From positions 1 to 64,000 of the forward strand of contig NZ_JAJONF010000004.1 of NCBI RefSeq assembly GCF_021462265.1: a stretch of 64,000 nt of DNA. Reading direction: 5' to 3'. The notes beneath the pieces are model-generated. The model did not search any database, was not told the origin of the DNA, and was given only the letters and a program-made list of their open reading frames with translations. Below are positions 51,348-60,878 of this stretch, in pieces. The position numbers and the translations under genes were made by a program. Within the stretch, counting starts at the first letter, position 1. Each line of letters starts with the position of its first letter. The stretch is from Streptomyces shenzhenensis (GTDB lineage Bacteria > Actinomycetota > Actinomycetes > Streptomycetales > Streptomycetaceae).

Positions 51348-52619
51348 ATGGCCGAGGCACAGAGTGAAGCGAGACGGATCGGCGAAGTGATCCGTCAGGC
51401 GCGCGTGTTACAGCGGCGCTCGCAGAGGGACGTTGCCGCCGCGCTTGGGTATCACCAGTCGAAGGTGAGCCGCCTGGAGAGCGGCAGGGGTACCGAGGAC
51501 GTGCGAGTGCTGCGCGAGATCGCGCAGGTACTGGAGATTCCGCCGCAACGTCTCGGCCTCGCCGCCGCTTCTGACGCCAGCCCCGCCGAGCCCGGAACAG
51601 AGGACATGCACCGCCGTACCTTCCTTGCCGCGAGCGTCGCCGCGCTCGCGGCTCCGCCGTCGTCGAGCGCGGCACATCACGACCTGATCCAAGTCCTGTT
51701 GCCAGGCACGAGCCCCGCGGCGACCGGTCAAGCCCTGAGCCTCGACGAGCTGCGGGACCGGGCACGGGCCGTACGCCGGATGTTCTGCACGTGCGACTAC
51801 GCGGAACTGGAGCAGACCTTGCCGGGTCTGATCGCCGACCTGCGTCAGGCCGCCGGAGGCTCATCCGGCTCAGCGGAGGTGTCCGGGCTGCTCGCGACCG
51901 CCTACCAGACGTCGGTGAGCCTGTTGCTGAAGCGGGCCGATCAGGGCAACGCCTGGCTCGCGGCCGGTCGGGCCATGGCCGAGGCGGAACGGTCCGGGGA
52001 TCCTGTCGTCCTCGCCGCCAGTGTCCGCGTCCACGCTCACGTCCTCGTGCGGGAGAAGCACATGGCCCAGGCCGTGAACATGGTTCGCCACACTGCCGAC
52101 CAGCTCACCGGCTCCTACGACCAGCGCTCGCCCCGGTACCTGGCAGCGGTTGGTCTGCTGTTGCTCCGCGGGGCGACCGCCGCCAGCAGAAACGGCGACC
52201 GCGACACCACCCAGGACTTCCTCACCGAAGCCAAGGAAGTCGCTCGCTACGTCTCCTTCGACCGGCCGGACGCATGGGCGAACTTCAGCCCCACCAACGT
52301 CGCACTCCACGAGATCAGCGCAGCCGTCTCCTTCGGTGACGCCGGCATCGCCCTGGAAACCGCACGGCCGCTCATGCGGCGGCACATTCCTGTCCCCGAG
52401 CGCCGGGCCGCGCTGTGGGTGGAGACCGCCCGCGCCTACAGTCAGCAGGGCAGGCTCGCCGAGGGCTACCAGGCCCTGCGTATCGCCGAAAGCTGCGCGG
52501 CACAGGACATCCGCCGCCCGGCCGTACGCGAACTGGTCGCCGACATGGCAGCCCGCGACCGCCGCCGGGCACTGCCCGAGTTGCACCACTTCAGCCGCCA
52601 ACTGGGAGTGCCCACGTGA
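51348..52619 (+). CDS. XRE regulator with TPR-like C-terminal region (TTA codon)
   Basis: Predicted 423-aa regulator. ATG at 51348, with AAGGGG 11 bases before; a GTG at 51339 is too close to it. HTH: IGEVIRQARVLQRRSQRDVAAALGYHQSKVSRLESGRG. A proline/serine linker with MHRRTFLAAS follows, then an all-helical region of about 280 residues with TPR-like pairs. TTA is codon 21, so translation needs the bldA tRNA, a common device for developmental control of antibiotic clusters. Overlaps the flavoprotein gene (GTGA). Confidence 0.9.
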   Translation: MAEAQSEARRIGEVIRQARVLQRRSQRDVAAALGYHQSKVSRLESGRGTEDVRVLREIAQVLEIPPQRLGLAAASDASPAEPGTEDMHRRTFLAASVAALAAPPSSSAAHHDLIQVLLPGTSPAATGQALSLDELRDRARAVRRMFCTCDYAELEQTLPGLIADLRQAAGGSSGSAEVSGLLATAYQTSVSLLLKRADQGNAWLAAGRAMAEAERSGDPVVLAASVRVHAHVLVREKHMAQAVNMVRHTADQLTGSYDQRSPRYLAAVGLLLLRGATAASRNGDRDTTQDFLTEAKEVARYVSFDRPDAWANFSPTNVALHEISAAVSFGDAGIALETARPLMRRHIPVPERRAALWVETARAYSQQGRLAEGYQALRIAESCAAQDIRRPAVRELVADMAARDRRRALPELHHFSRQLGVPT

Positions 52620-53161
52620 GTGATCAGCCCGACAAGCCCTTCCTCCAGATCGTGGTCTGCGCGTCCGGTGTCGCCGCCGACGTCGGCAAGCTGATCAACG
52701 CAGCACATGCACGGCACTGGGACGTCGGCGTCATCGCCACCCCACAAGGACTCGGCTTCCTCGACGCGGAGGCGGTCGAGACCCAGACCGGCCGCCCCAT
52801 CCGCTCGGCCTGGCGATCACCGAGCGAACCGCGCCCGACCCGGCCCGCGGACGCGATCGCGGTCGCCCCGGCCAGCTTCAACACCATCAACAAGTGGGCC
52901 GCCGGGATCTCCGACAATCTCGCCCTGGGCGTCCTGTGCGAAGCACCCGCCATGGACATCCCGGTCGCCGTGCTGCCGTACCTGAACTCAGCCCAGGCCG
53001 CCCACCCCGCGTACCGCCAGAGTCTGGAACGGCTACGCGAGATGGGCGTCCTGATCGGCTCGTACGAACCGCACCGGCCAAAGGCCGGCGGCGGGGCCGA
53101 CCGCTACCGCTGGGAGGAAGCCCTGGAGCTCCTCGCGCCCAAGCTTTCCGCACCGGCTTGA
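52616..53161 (+). CDS. HFCD-family flavoprotein
   Basis: Predicted 181-aa flavoprotein, GTG start overlapping the XRE stop. It follows the homo-oligomeric flavin-containing Cys decarboxylase fold: FLQIVVCASGVAADVGKLINAA, PADAIAVAPASFNTINKWAAGISDNLALGVL and MDIPVAVLPYLN. In lantibiotic and coenzyme A chemistry these proteins oxidatively decarboxylate C-terminal Cys. Here it accompanies the regulator, as in many actinobacterial XRE-ATPase-flavoprotein clusters whose role is unknown. Confidence 0.85.
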   Translation: MSDQPDKPFLQIVVCASGVAADVGKLINAAHARHWDVGVIATPQGLGFLDAEAVETQTGRPIRSAWRSPSEPRPTRPADAIAVAPASFNTINKWAAGISDNLALGVLCEAPAMDIPVAVLPYLNSAQAAHPAYRQSLERLREMGVLIGSYEPHRPKAGGGADRYRWEEALELLAPKLSAPA

Positions 53162-53287
53162 TCAGCGCCGCCGTGTCGGTGCCCCCTGTGGTGGCTGGCC
53201 AATGTGCCCTGGCCGCCCGACGGCCCCTCCCCGGCACCCAAAAGGGCGAGGCCCGAAGACCCCGCCCGCCCCGCAAGAAACCCTAGG

Positions 53288-53719
53288 TCACGGCCACACC
53301 AGGCAATAAGGCTGATGCCCCGCCTCATGCAGCCGATGGCTGAAGTCCTGCCACTCGTGCAGCAGCTGGTACACGTTGAACGCGTCCCTCGGGCCGCCCC
53401 GGTCCGGGACCGTCGACCAGATGAAGGCGGCCGCGCCGACCGCTTCCTCGCCCACGTCACGCAGCGGATCGACCACCGTCATGGGGAGTTTCACGACCGC
53501 GTAGTCGGGGTGCAGCACCACCAGCTCCAGCGGCGGCACCTTGTGCAGAGGCACACCTTCGATGCCCGTCAGCACCATCGCGGCCATCGTCTCCGGCTTG
53601 ATCTTCGTGAACATGCCGTTCATGCCGAGCTCGTCGCCGCCGAGTTCCTCGGGGCGCATCGAGATCGGGACCCGGGCCGCGGTCGCGCCGTCCGGTGCGC
53701 CGAAGTATTTGTACGTCAC
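53288..53719 (-). CDS. Conserved hypothetical protein; its 3' end is the island border
   Basis: Predicted 143-aa soluble protein. GTG at 53719 gives [21 protein letters not shown]. The body has [29 protein letters not shown] text, [27 protein letters not shown] and a Trp/His-rich end [21 protein letters not shown] recognise it as widely conserved next to hemL in Streptomyces but know no function. The last 24 codons are duplicated at 39444-39519. Confidence 0.8.
   Translation of the reverse strand: MTYKYFGAPDGATAARVPISMRPEELGGDELGMNGMFTKIKPETMAAMVLTGIEGVPLHKVPPLELVVLHPDYAVVKLPMTVVDPLRDVGEEAVGAAAFIWSTVPDRGGPRDAFNVYQLLHEWQDFSHRLHEAGHQPYCLVWP
53292..53363. repeat. Right copy of the 72-bp island-flanking direct repeat
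   Basis: Matches 39448-39519 (70 of 72) in the same orientation; together they bound about 13.9 kb. Coding here (3' end of the conserved gene), remnant at the left. Confidence 0.8.
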
Positions 53720-54273
53720 CCCCACCCGACCACCATTCCTGCTCCCGCTCTGAAGACGGTCGATCCGCCGATCGCTCCGCTGGTCCCGATCCCTCTGATC
53801 GCGGTCCCGCTGATCGATACGTCGGTCGCGCCGCTCCGACTCACTCGGTACGCCTAGTTCCTGACGTGCTGCTTCGGCCGATTCCTCCGCGTCGCGCCGG
53901 TGCCTTCCCCGTTGGGCACGTCGAGGACCCAGGTCATCGGTCCCCTCGCCCAGCCCGCCACCGCGATGCATATCTCCACCCGACTGCTTTTCTAGGACGC
54001 GTGGCCCCCGCCGCGCAACCCGATCATCGTGTCAGTGACCTCCCCCACGGCCGCCCGCCGAAACGTGCGTCGAAACATCAGTCCGCGGGATCATTACAGC
54101 TTCCGGCCGGCCACCTGCCGGATGAGCTGCGTGTATCGGGTCACAGTCTCGCAGATGCACCGGCCGCCGCGCCGGGACCGCCGCCCTCCCCTACGAGGAC
54201 ACTCCCGGCGTCCGCCTACCCTGAGGAGGTCACCAAGCAACCGGAGTCCGAGAAGTCGGAGAAGCCGCACGTC
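53720..54273. other. Intergenic region upstream of hemL
   Basis: 554 bases between the conserved gene and hemL, presumably with both promoters. Arg/Asp-rich frames on the - strand (53720-53971) are compositional. No operator seen. Confidence 0.4.
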
Positions 54274-55602
54274 ATGAGCGCCCAGAGCGAAACGCCCTAT
54301 CCCTACGACGCGCCCGTCTCACAGGCGCTCTTCGACCGCGCCTGCGCCGTCACGCCGGGCGGCGTGAACTCCCCGGTGCGCGCCTTCCGCGCCGTCGGCG
54401 GCACCCCCCGTTTCATGGTCTCCGGCAAGGGGGCCTACCTGACGGACGCGGACGGGCGCGAGTACGTCGACCTCGTCTGCTCCTGGGGGCCCATGATCCT
54501 CGGGCACTCGCATCCCGAGGTCATCGCCGCCGTCCAGGAAGCCGTCTCGCGCGGTACCTCCTTCGGCACTCCCGGTGAGGGCGAGGTCGCCCTCGCGGAG
54601 GAGATGGTCGCCCGGATCGCGCCGCTGGAGCAGGTGCGGCTGGTCAGCAGCGGGACGGAGGCGACCATGTCCGCCATCCGGCTCGCCCGCGGGTTCACCC
54701 GGCGCACCAAGGTGATCAAGTTCGCCGGGTGCTACCACGGACACGTCGACAGCCTCCTGGCCGCCGCCGGGTCCGGCGTCGCCACCTTCGCGCTGCCCGA
54801 CACCCCCGGTGTCACCGGAGCGCAGGCCGGCGACACGATCGTGCTGCCGTACAACGACCTCGAAGCCGTGCAGGAGGCCTTCCACCGGCATCCCGGGGAG
54901 ATCGCCTGCGTGATCACCGAGGCCTCGCCGGGCAACATGGGCGTCGTGCCGCCCGGGCCCGGGTTCAACCAGGGGCTCAAGAACGCCTGCCGCGAGAACG
55001 GCGCCCTGTACATCTCCGACGAGGTCATGACCGGGTTCCGGACCAGCCGGGCCGGCTGGTTCGGCATCGACGGGGTGGTGCCCGACCTGATGACCTTCGG
55101 GAAGGTGATGGGAGGCGGGTTCCCCGCGGCCGCCTTCGGCGGGCGGGCGGACGTCATGGCGCACCTCGCCCCGGCCGGCCCCGTCTACCAGGCCGGCACC
55201 CTCTCCGGCAATCCCGTCGCCACCGCCGCCGGCCTCGCCCAGCTGCGGCTGCTCGACGACGCGGCGTACGACAAGGTCAACGCCGTCTCCGCGCAGATCC
55301 AGGGGCTCGTCAGCGAGGCGCTGAACAAGGAGGGCGTCGCGCACCAGGTGCAGACCGCCTCCAACATGTTCTCCGTCTTCTTCACCAACCGTCCCGTGCG
55401 CGACTACGAGGACGCGCGGGGCCAGGAGTCGTTCCGGTTCACCGCCTTCTTCCAATCCCTCCTCTCCGACGGGGTGTACCTGCCGCCGTCGTCCTTCGAG
55501 TCCTGGTTCGTGTCCACGGCCCACGACGAGCGGGCCATCCAGAAGATCGCCGACGCCCTCCCGGCGGCGGCCCGAGCGGCCGCGGAGGCCACGGCAGAAT
55601 GA
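54274..55602 (+). CDS. hemL: Glutamate-1-semialdehyde 2,1-aminomutase
   Basis: Predicted 442-aa PLP enzyme that makes 5-aminolevulinate in the C5 haem pathway. ATG at 54274 gives the usual length. Signatures: [62 protein letters not shown] and DEVMTGFR, with the PLP Lys in [11 protein letters not shown]. Fully intact. It stops in an ATGA overlap with the phosphatase gene. Confidence 0.95.
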   Translation: MSAQSETPYPYDAPVSQALFDRACAVTPGGVNSPVRAFRAVGGTPRFMVSGKGAYLTDADGREYVDLVCSWGPMILGHSHPEVIAAVQEAVSRGTSFGTPGEGEVALAEEMVARIAPLEQVRLVSSGTEATMSAIRLARGFTRRTKVIKFAGCYHGHVDSLLAAAGSGVATFALPDTPGVTGAQAGDTIVLPYNDLEAVQEAFHRHPGEIACVITEASPGNMGVVPPGPGFNQGLKNACRENGALYISDEVMTGFRTSRAGWFGIDGVVPDLMTFGKVMGGGFPAAAFGGRADVMAHLAPAGPVYQAGTLSGNPVATAAGLAQLRLLDDAAYDKVNAVSAQIQGLVSEALNKEGVAHQVQTASNMFSVFFTNRPVRDYEDARGQESFRFTAFFQSLLSDGVYLPPSSFESWFVSTAHDERAIQKIADALPAAARAAAEATAE

Positions 55603-56282
55603 GCGAGCAGCAGGACATCACCGTCGTCCACGTGATGCGGCACGGGGAAGTGGCCAATCCGGAGGGGGTGCTGTACGGGAGACTGCCCGGCTACCACCTC
55701 TCCGAGCTCGGCCGGCAGATGGCCGACCGGGTCGCCGAGCACCTCGCCGTCCGGGACGTCGTCCACGTCGTCGCCTCCCCGCTGGAGCGCGCGCAGGAGA
55801 CCGCGACCCCGATCGCCAAGGCGCACGGGCTCGACCTCGCCACCGACGAGCGGCTCGTCGAGGCCGAGAACATCTTCCAGGGCAAGACCTTCGGCGTCGG
55901 TGACGGAGCGCTGAAGAACCCCGCCAACTGGAAGTACCTGGTCAACCCGTTCCGGCCGTCCTGGGGCGAGCCGTACGTCGACCAGGTCGTCCGGATGAAG
56001 GGCGCGCTGGACACGGCCAAGGACCGGGCGCGCGGGCACGAGGCCGTGCTGGTCAGCCATCAGCTGCCGATCTGGATCCTGCGGTCGTACGTCGAGAAGC
56101 GCCGGCTCTGGCACGACCCGCGCAAGCGGCAGTGCACTCTCGCCTCCCTGACGACTTTCACATACCAGGGTGACAGGATCGTCTCCGTCGGGTACAGCGA
56201 GCCGGCCATCGACCTCGTCCCGGCCCACCTCCGCGCCGGCGCCAAGCCGGTGAAGGGGAAGGACAAGGCCTTCGGGGCCTGA
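55599..56282 (+). CDS. Histidine-phosphatase (phosphoglycerate-mutase-like)
   Basis: Predicted 227-aa enzyme: RHGEV catalytic motif ([30 protein letters not shown]), second Arg in [10 protein letters not shown], and LVSHQLPIW with the second His. The aminoterminal His replaces the usual phospho-acceptor context normally. Coupled to hemL. Substrate unknown; broad-specificity phosphatase is most likely. Confidence 0.9.
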   Translation: MSEQQDITVVHVMRHGEVANPEGVLYGRLPGYHLSELGRQMADRVAEHLAVRDVVHVVASPLERAQETATPIAKAHGLDLATDERLVEAENIFQGKTFGVGDGALKNPANWKYLVNPFRPSWGEPYVDQVVRMKGALDTAKDRARGHEAVLVSHQLPIWILRSYVEKRRLWHDPRKRQCTLASLTTFTYQGDRIVSVGYSEPAIDLVPAHLRAGAKPVKGKDKAFGA

Positions 56283-56379
56283 ACGGCCGTGAACAGGTCT
56301 GCGTGAAGCTGCGTAATTCGCAAGTGACGCGCACCACTTGACTAAATCGTTAGCGCTTTTCTTTCGAAATATCCCAGAT

Positions 56380-56404
56380 GTGACGGAACCTGTCCGTTCG
56401 TCAC
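56380..56404. promoter_or_regulatory. Imperfect inverted repeat GTGACG...CGTCAC in AT-rich promoter region
   Basis: Lies between a TTGACT word (56338-56343) and the lipoprotein start. GTGACGGAAC and CGTTCGTCAC form the two arms (outer six bases perfect). This is the most AT-rich stretch of the right part, probably the promoter of the lipoprotein and cytochrome c maturation genes. Confidence 0.35.
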
Positions 56405-56451
56405 GCCCTCTAATTGTGTGACCATCAGAGGACGTGACGAATCGGGGAATC

Positions 56452-57717
56452 ATGCGGACCATCACGCGAAGGGGCATGCTCGGCGTCGGCGCGGGCGCCA
56501 CGGCCGGACTCGCGCTCGGCCTCACCGGCTGCGGCGCGTCCTCCGGTTCGGACGACGCGCCCCATGCCGCCGGTTCCACCGGGGAGCCGTCGAAAAACCC
56601 GCCGAAGACGCCCAACGCCCGCCCCCTCGGCGACGGCTCCACCTCCCGCACCGGCAAGCAGCCGCACCAGCCCGCCGCCCCCGAGCCCCTGGAGGCCGGC
56701 CAGACCCCGCCGCAGTTCGTGATCTTCTCCTGGGACGGCGCCGGTGAGGTCGGCAACGGCCTCTTCCCGCGCTTCCTCGACCTGGCGAAGGAGCACGGCG
56801 CCTCGATGACCTTCTTCCTCTCCGGGCTGTACCTCCTGCCCGAGTCGAAGAAGCGGCTCTACAACCCCCCGAACAACCCCCGCGGCGCCTCCGACATCGG
56901 ATACCTCACCGACGAGCACATCAAGGCGACGCTCACCAACGTCCGCCGGGCCTGGCTCGAAGGCCACGAGATAGGCACCCACTTCAACGGGCACTTCTGC
57001 AGCGGCCACGGCACCGTCGGCAACTGGACGCCCAAGCAGTGGCGCAGCGAGATAGACCAGGCCAAGGCGTTCGTGAAGGAGTGGCGGACCAACACCGGCT
57101 GGACCGACCTGCCCTCGCTCCCCTTCGACTACGACAAGGAACTGGTCGGCGCCCGTACCCCCTGCCTCCTCGGCCAGAACAACCTGCTGCCCACCGCCCG
57201 CGAGCTCGGCTGGCGCTACGACGCCTCCTCGCCCGGCGGCCGCCAGGTCTGGCCGGAGAAGAAGCTGGGCATCTGGGACCTGCCGCTGCAGCAGATACCG
57301 TTCCCGGGCCACTCCTTCGAGGTCCTCTCCATGGACTACAACATGCTCGCCAACCAGTCGGTCAACTCGACCAAGGCGCCCGCCTACAACTACCCGGGCT
57401 GGCGGAAGCAGTCGGCCCAGTCGTACATACAGGGATTCGAGCGGGCATACACGACAAACCGGGCGCCGTTCTTCGTGGGCAACCACTTCGAGCATTGGAA
57501 CGGCGGTATCTACATGGACTCCGTCGAGGAGGCCTTCAAGCACATCGCCCGGGAGAAGGAGAAGGGCGCCGACGTCCGGCTGGTCTCCTTCCGGCAGTTC
57601 GTGGACTGGATGGACGTACAGAAGCCGGAGGTCCTGGCGAAGCTGCGCACGCTGGACGTGGGGCAGCGGCCGGCCGGGGGCTGGAAGACCTTCCTGAAGC
57701 AGGGCGCGGCCGCCTGA
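56452..57717 (+). CDS. Tat-type lipoprotein, polysaccharide-deacetylase-like
   Basis: Predicted 421-aa exported lipoprotein. ATG at 56452 after GGGG. The twin-arginine ITRRGMLGVG leads to lipobox LTGCG. After a Pro/Ser linker (about 30-80) the catalytic-like domain has FVIFSWDGAGEVGNGLFPRFLDLAKEHGASMTFFLSGLYLL, HEIGTHFNGHFCSGHG and FEVLSMDYNMLAN. These carry the deacetylase Asp and His motifs in altered form (SWDG, GTHFNGH). Acts outside the membrane on a glycan, or is a binding derivative. Confidence 0.82.
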   Translation: MRTITRRGMLGVGAGATAGLALGLTGCGASSGSDDAPHAAGSTGEPSKNPPKTPNARPLGDGSTSRTGKQPHQPAAPEPLEAGQTPPQFVIFSWDGAGEVGNGLFPRFLDLAKEHGASMTFFLSGLYLLPESKKRLYNPPNNPRGASDIGYLTDEHIKATLTNVRRAWLEGHEIGTHFNGHFCSGHGTVGNWTPKQWRSEIDQAKAFVKEWRTNTGWTDLPSLPFDYDKELVGARTPCLLGQNNLLPTARELGWRYDASSPGGRQVWPEKKLGIWDLPLQQIPFPGHSFEVLSMDYNMLANQSVNSTKAPAYNYPGWRKQSAQSYIQGFERAYTTNRAPFFVGNHFEHWNGGIYMDSVEEAFKHIAREKEKGADVRLVSFRQFVDWMDVQKPEVLAKLRTLDVGQRPAGGWKTFLKQGAAA

Positions 57718-57784
57718 GAACGGGCGCATCCCGGACGGAGGGGGGTGCGCAAGATCCCCAGAACGGGCATGCGAAACTTTTCAC

Positions 57785-58375
57785 ATGAGTACCCGTAGCC
57801 GCTCCCTCCTGCTCGGCGCCATGGCCGCCGCGGCGGCCCTGGCCCTGTCCGCGTGCGGCAACGGCGGCACCTCCGGCGGAGGCGGCAACACCAACTTCAT
57901 CACCGGCAGGGACGGCATCGACACGGTCGCTCAGGGCCACCGCGCGGCGGCCCCCGACCTGTCCGGCAGGACCATCGACGGCGGCACCCTGGACGTCGCC
58001 GACTACAAGGGCAAGGTCGTCGTCGTCAACGTCTGGGGCTCCTGGTGCAGCCCCTGCCGGGCCGAGGCGCCCAACTTCGCCTCCGTCGCCAAGGAGTACG
58101 CGAGCAAGGGCGTCCAGTTCGTCGGCATCAACACCCGCGACACCAGCACCGCTTCCGCGGTCGCCTTCGAGAAGCAGAACGGCATCGGCTACCCGAGCCT
58201 GTACGACCCGACGGGCAGGCTGATGCTCCGCTTCAAGAAGGGCACGCTCAACCCGCAGGCCATCCCCTCCACCCTGGTACTCGACCGGCAGGGGAAGATC
58301 GCGGCGCGCTCGCTGGCGGCGCTCAGCGAGGAGAACCTGCTAAAGATGATCAAGCCGGTCGTCGCGGAGAAGTGA
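57785..58375 (+). CDS. TlpA-family thioredoxin-like lipoprotein (ResA-type)
   Basis: Predicted 196-aa lipoprotein: signal with lipobox LSACG, then a thioredoxin fold with VNVWGSWCSPCRAEAPNF (CxxC) and the cis-Pro segment PQAIPSTLVLDRQG. Reduces apocytochrome c haem-binding cysteines outside the membrane. First of the System II set; the ccdA gene follows one base later. Confidence 0.92.
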   Translation: MSTRSRSLLLGAMAAAAALALSACGNGGTSGGGGNTNFITGRDGIDTVAQGHRAAAPDLSGRTIDGGTLDVADYKGKVVVVNVWGSWCSPCRAEAPNFASVAKEYASKGVQFVGINTRDTSTASAVAFEKQNGIGYPSLYDPTGRLMLRFKKGTLNPQAIPSTLVLDRQGKIAARSLAALSEENLLKMIKPVVAEK

Positions 58376-58376
58376 C

Positions 58377-59150
58377 GTGAGCGCACTCCTGACGCTCGCG
58401 GCGGAGACGGGCAAGAACGAGACGGTCTTCAGCGGGGCTCTGCTGGTCTCCCTGCCGATCGCGCTGTTCGGCGGTCTGGTCTCGTTCTTCTCTCCGTGCG
58501 TGCTGCCCCTCGTGCCCGGATACCTGTCGTACGTCACCGGAGTCGCGGGTACCGATCTGGCCGACGCCCGGCGCGGGCGGATGGCGGCCGGCGCCTCCCT
58601 CTTCGTGCTCGGCTTCACCGCCGTGTTCGTCTCCGGCGGGGCCCTGTTCGGCTACTTCGGCCAAGACCTCCAGGAGCAGTCCGGCACCCTCAGCAAGGTG
58701 CTCGGCGTGCTGATGATCGCCATGGGTGTGTTCTTCATGGGCCTGATGCCCTGGTTCACCCAGCGCGAGTTCCGCTTCCACAAGCGGCCGGTGGCCGGGC
58801 TGATAGGGGCACCGGTGCTCGGTGCGCTGTTCGGCATCGGCTGGACGCCGTGCATCGGCCCGACGCTCTCGTCGGTGATCATCCTGTCCTCCCAGCAGGG
58901 CAGCGCCGGCCGTGGCGCCATACTGACCGTCGCCTACTGCCTGGGCCTCGGCGTGCCCTTCGTGCTCGCGGCGATCGCCTTCCGCAAGGCCCTCGGCGCC
59001 TTCGGCTGGGTCAAGCGCCACTACGTCTGGGTGATGCGCGCCGGCGGCACGATGATGATCGTGACCGGTGTGCTGCTGCTGACCGGCGCCTGGGACAGCC
59101 TGGTGCAGGAGATGCAGTCCTGGTCCGCCGGCTTCAATGTGGGGATCTGA
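58377..59150 (+). CDS. CcdA-type cytochrome c biogenesis thiol transporter
   Basis: Predicted 257-aa membrane protein, GTG start 1 base after tlpA stop. About six TMs with the two redox Cys in FFSPCVLPLVPGYLSYV and GIGWTPCIGPTL. It transfers electrons from thioredoxin to the extracytoplasmic TlpA-like protein. Confidence 0.93.
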   Translation: MSALLTLAAETGKNETVFSGALLVSLPIALFGGLVSFFSPCVLPLVPGYLSYVTGVAGTDLADARRGRMAAGASLFVLGFTAVFVSGGALFGYFGQDLQEQSGTLSKVLGVLMIAMGVFFMGLMPWFTQREFRFHKRPVAGLIGAPVLGALFGIGWTPCIGPTLSSVIILSSQQGSAGRGAILTVAYCLGLGVPFVLAAIAFRKALGAFGWVKRHYVWVMRAGGTMMIVTGVLLLTGAWDSLVQEMQSWSAGFNVGI

Positions 59151-59153
59151 TCC

Positions 59154-60878
59154 ATGAGCCAGACCGAAACCGACAACAGCGAGCAGGACCGGCGGGAACT
59201 CGGCGCGGCGGGCTCCCAGCTCTCCACCGCCCCCGTCGAGGAGCCGCCGATCGCCCCCGGCCTCGGGGTCGTCGGGTGGGCCCGCTGGTTCTGGCGGCAG
59301 CTCACCTCGATGCGGGTCGCGCTGCTGCTGCTCCTGCTGCTGTCGCTGGGCGCGATCCCCGGCTCGCTGATCCCGCAGAGCGGCGCCGACATCAACAAGG
59401 TCGCCGCCTTCCGGAAGGCCCACAAGACGCTGGCGCCGGTCTACGACAAGCTCGGCCTGTTCCACGTCTACAGCTCGGTGTGGTTCTCGGCGGTCTACAT
59501 CCTGCTCTTCGTCTCGCTCGTCGGCTGCATCATCCCGCGCGCCTGGCAGTTCGTGGGCCAGCTGCGCGGCCGTCCGCCGGGTGCCCCGAAGCGCCTGGAC
59601 CGGCTCCCCGCGTACACGACCTGGCGGACCACGGCCGAGCCGGAGGAGGTCCGCGAGGCGGCGCTGAAGCTGCTGAAGAAGCGGCACTTCCGGGCGCACA
59701 CCGCCCGGGACGCGGTCGCCGCCGAGAAGGGCTACGTCCGCGAGTTCGGCAACCTGGTCTTCCACATCGCGCTGATCGTGCTGCTGATCGCCTTCGCGTC
59801 CGGCCAGATGTACAAGTCGGACGGCACCAAGCTGGTCGTCGAGGGCGACGGGTTCGCCAACTCGATCCTCCAGTACGACGACTTCAAGTCCGGCTCCATG
59901 TTCAGCACCGACGACCTGGTGCCGTTCAGCTTCAACCTGAAGAACTTCCACGCCACCTACCAGACCAGCGGCCCCAGCCGGGGCACCCCGGTCACCTTCG
60001 CCGCGGACGTCGACTACAGCGTGGGCGCCTACGGCAAGCCGAAGCGGACCACCATCAAGGTGAACGAGCCGCTGGAGATCGACGACGCCAAGGTCTACCT
60101 GGTCAGCCACGGCTACGCGCCCGTCATGACCGTCCGCGACGGCTCGGGCAAGGTCGTCTACCACGACGCAGTCCCGCTGCTCCCGCTGGACAGCAACGTC
60201 AGCTCCCAGGGCGTGCTGAAGGTGATGGACGGCTACCGGAGCCCGAAGGGTGTCAGCGAGCAGCTCGGTATCTCGCTGTTCTTCCTGCCGACGTACGCCG
60301 GCGGTCCCTCGGTGCTCTCCAGCTTCCCGGCGCTGGACAACCCGGTGCTGAACCTGGCGCCGTACCACGGCGACCTCGGCGTCAACTCGGGCATCCCGCA
60401 GAGCGTGTACCAGCTCGACAAGACCCACATGAAGGAGTTCAAGGACTCCAAGGGCCAGCAGTTCCGGGACAACCTGAAGCCCGGCGAGACCATGCAGCTG
60501 CCGGACGGCGCCGGGTCCGTGACCTTCGAGAAGGACGTCAAGGAATGGGCCGGCTTCGAGATCGTCCAGGAGCCCGGCAGCGGCTGGGCCCTGGTCGGTG
60601 CCCTCGCCGCGATCTTCGGCCTGGCCGCCTCGCTGTTCATCCAGCGCCGCCGCGTCTGGGTGCGCGCGGTGCGCGGTGACGACGGCGTCACCGTGGTCGA
60701 GATGGCCGGGCTGGGCCGCAGCGAGTCCGCGAAGGTGCCCGAGGAGCTGGGCGACCTCGCGGGAATCCTCTATGACCAGGCACCGGGGGCTCCCGACTCC
60801 GGTGACACCACCGACCACGACCCCGCACCGTCCCCCGACCCCGAAGTCGTACCTGCCGAAGGGGCTGAGAAGCGATGA
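59154..60878 (+). CDS. ResB cytochrome c biogenesis protein
   Basis: Predicted 574-aa membrane protein. An N-terminal TM near residue 45 (MRVALLLLLLLSLGAIPGSLIP) is followed by TMs near 105-125 and 203-220, a large external beta domain (about 225-475) and a last TM (about 478-500) with a cytosolic tail. Together with CcsB it forms the System II haem ligase. Start 3 bases after ccdA stop. Confidence 0.93.
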   Translation: MSQTETDNSEQDRRELGAAGSQLSTAPVEEPPIAPGLGVVGWARWFWRQLTSMRVALLLLLLLSLGAIPGSLIPQSGADINKVAAFRKAHKTLAPVYDKLGLFHVYSSVWFSAVYILLFVSLVGCIIPRAWQFVGQLRGRPPGAPKRLDRLPAYTTWRTTAEPEEVREAALKLLKKRHFRAHTARDAVAAEKGYVREFGNLVFHIALIVLLIAFASGQMYKSDGTKLVVEGDGFANSILQYDDFKSGSMFSTDDLVPFSFNLKNFHATYQTSGPSRGTPVTFAADVDYSVGAYGKPKRTTIKVNEPLEIDDAKVYLVSHGYAPVMTVRDGSGKVVYHDAVPLLPLDSNVSSQGVLKVMDGYRSPKGVSEQLGISLFFLPTYAGGPSVLSSFPALDNPVLNLAPYHGDLGVNSGIPQSVYQLDKTHMKEFKDSKGQQFRDNLKPGETMQLPDGAGSVTFEKDVKEWAGFEIVQEPGSGWALVGALAAIFGLAASLFIQRRRVWVRAVRGDDGVTVVEMAGLGRSESAKVPEELGDLAGILYDQAPGAPDSGDTTDHDPAPSPDPEVVPAEGAEKR

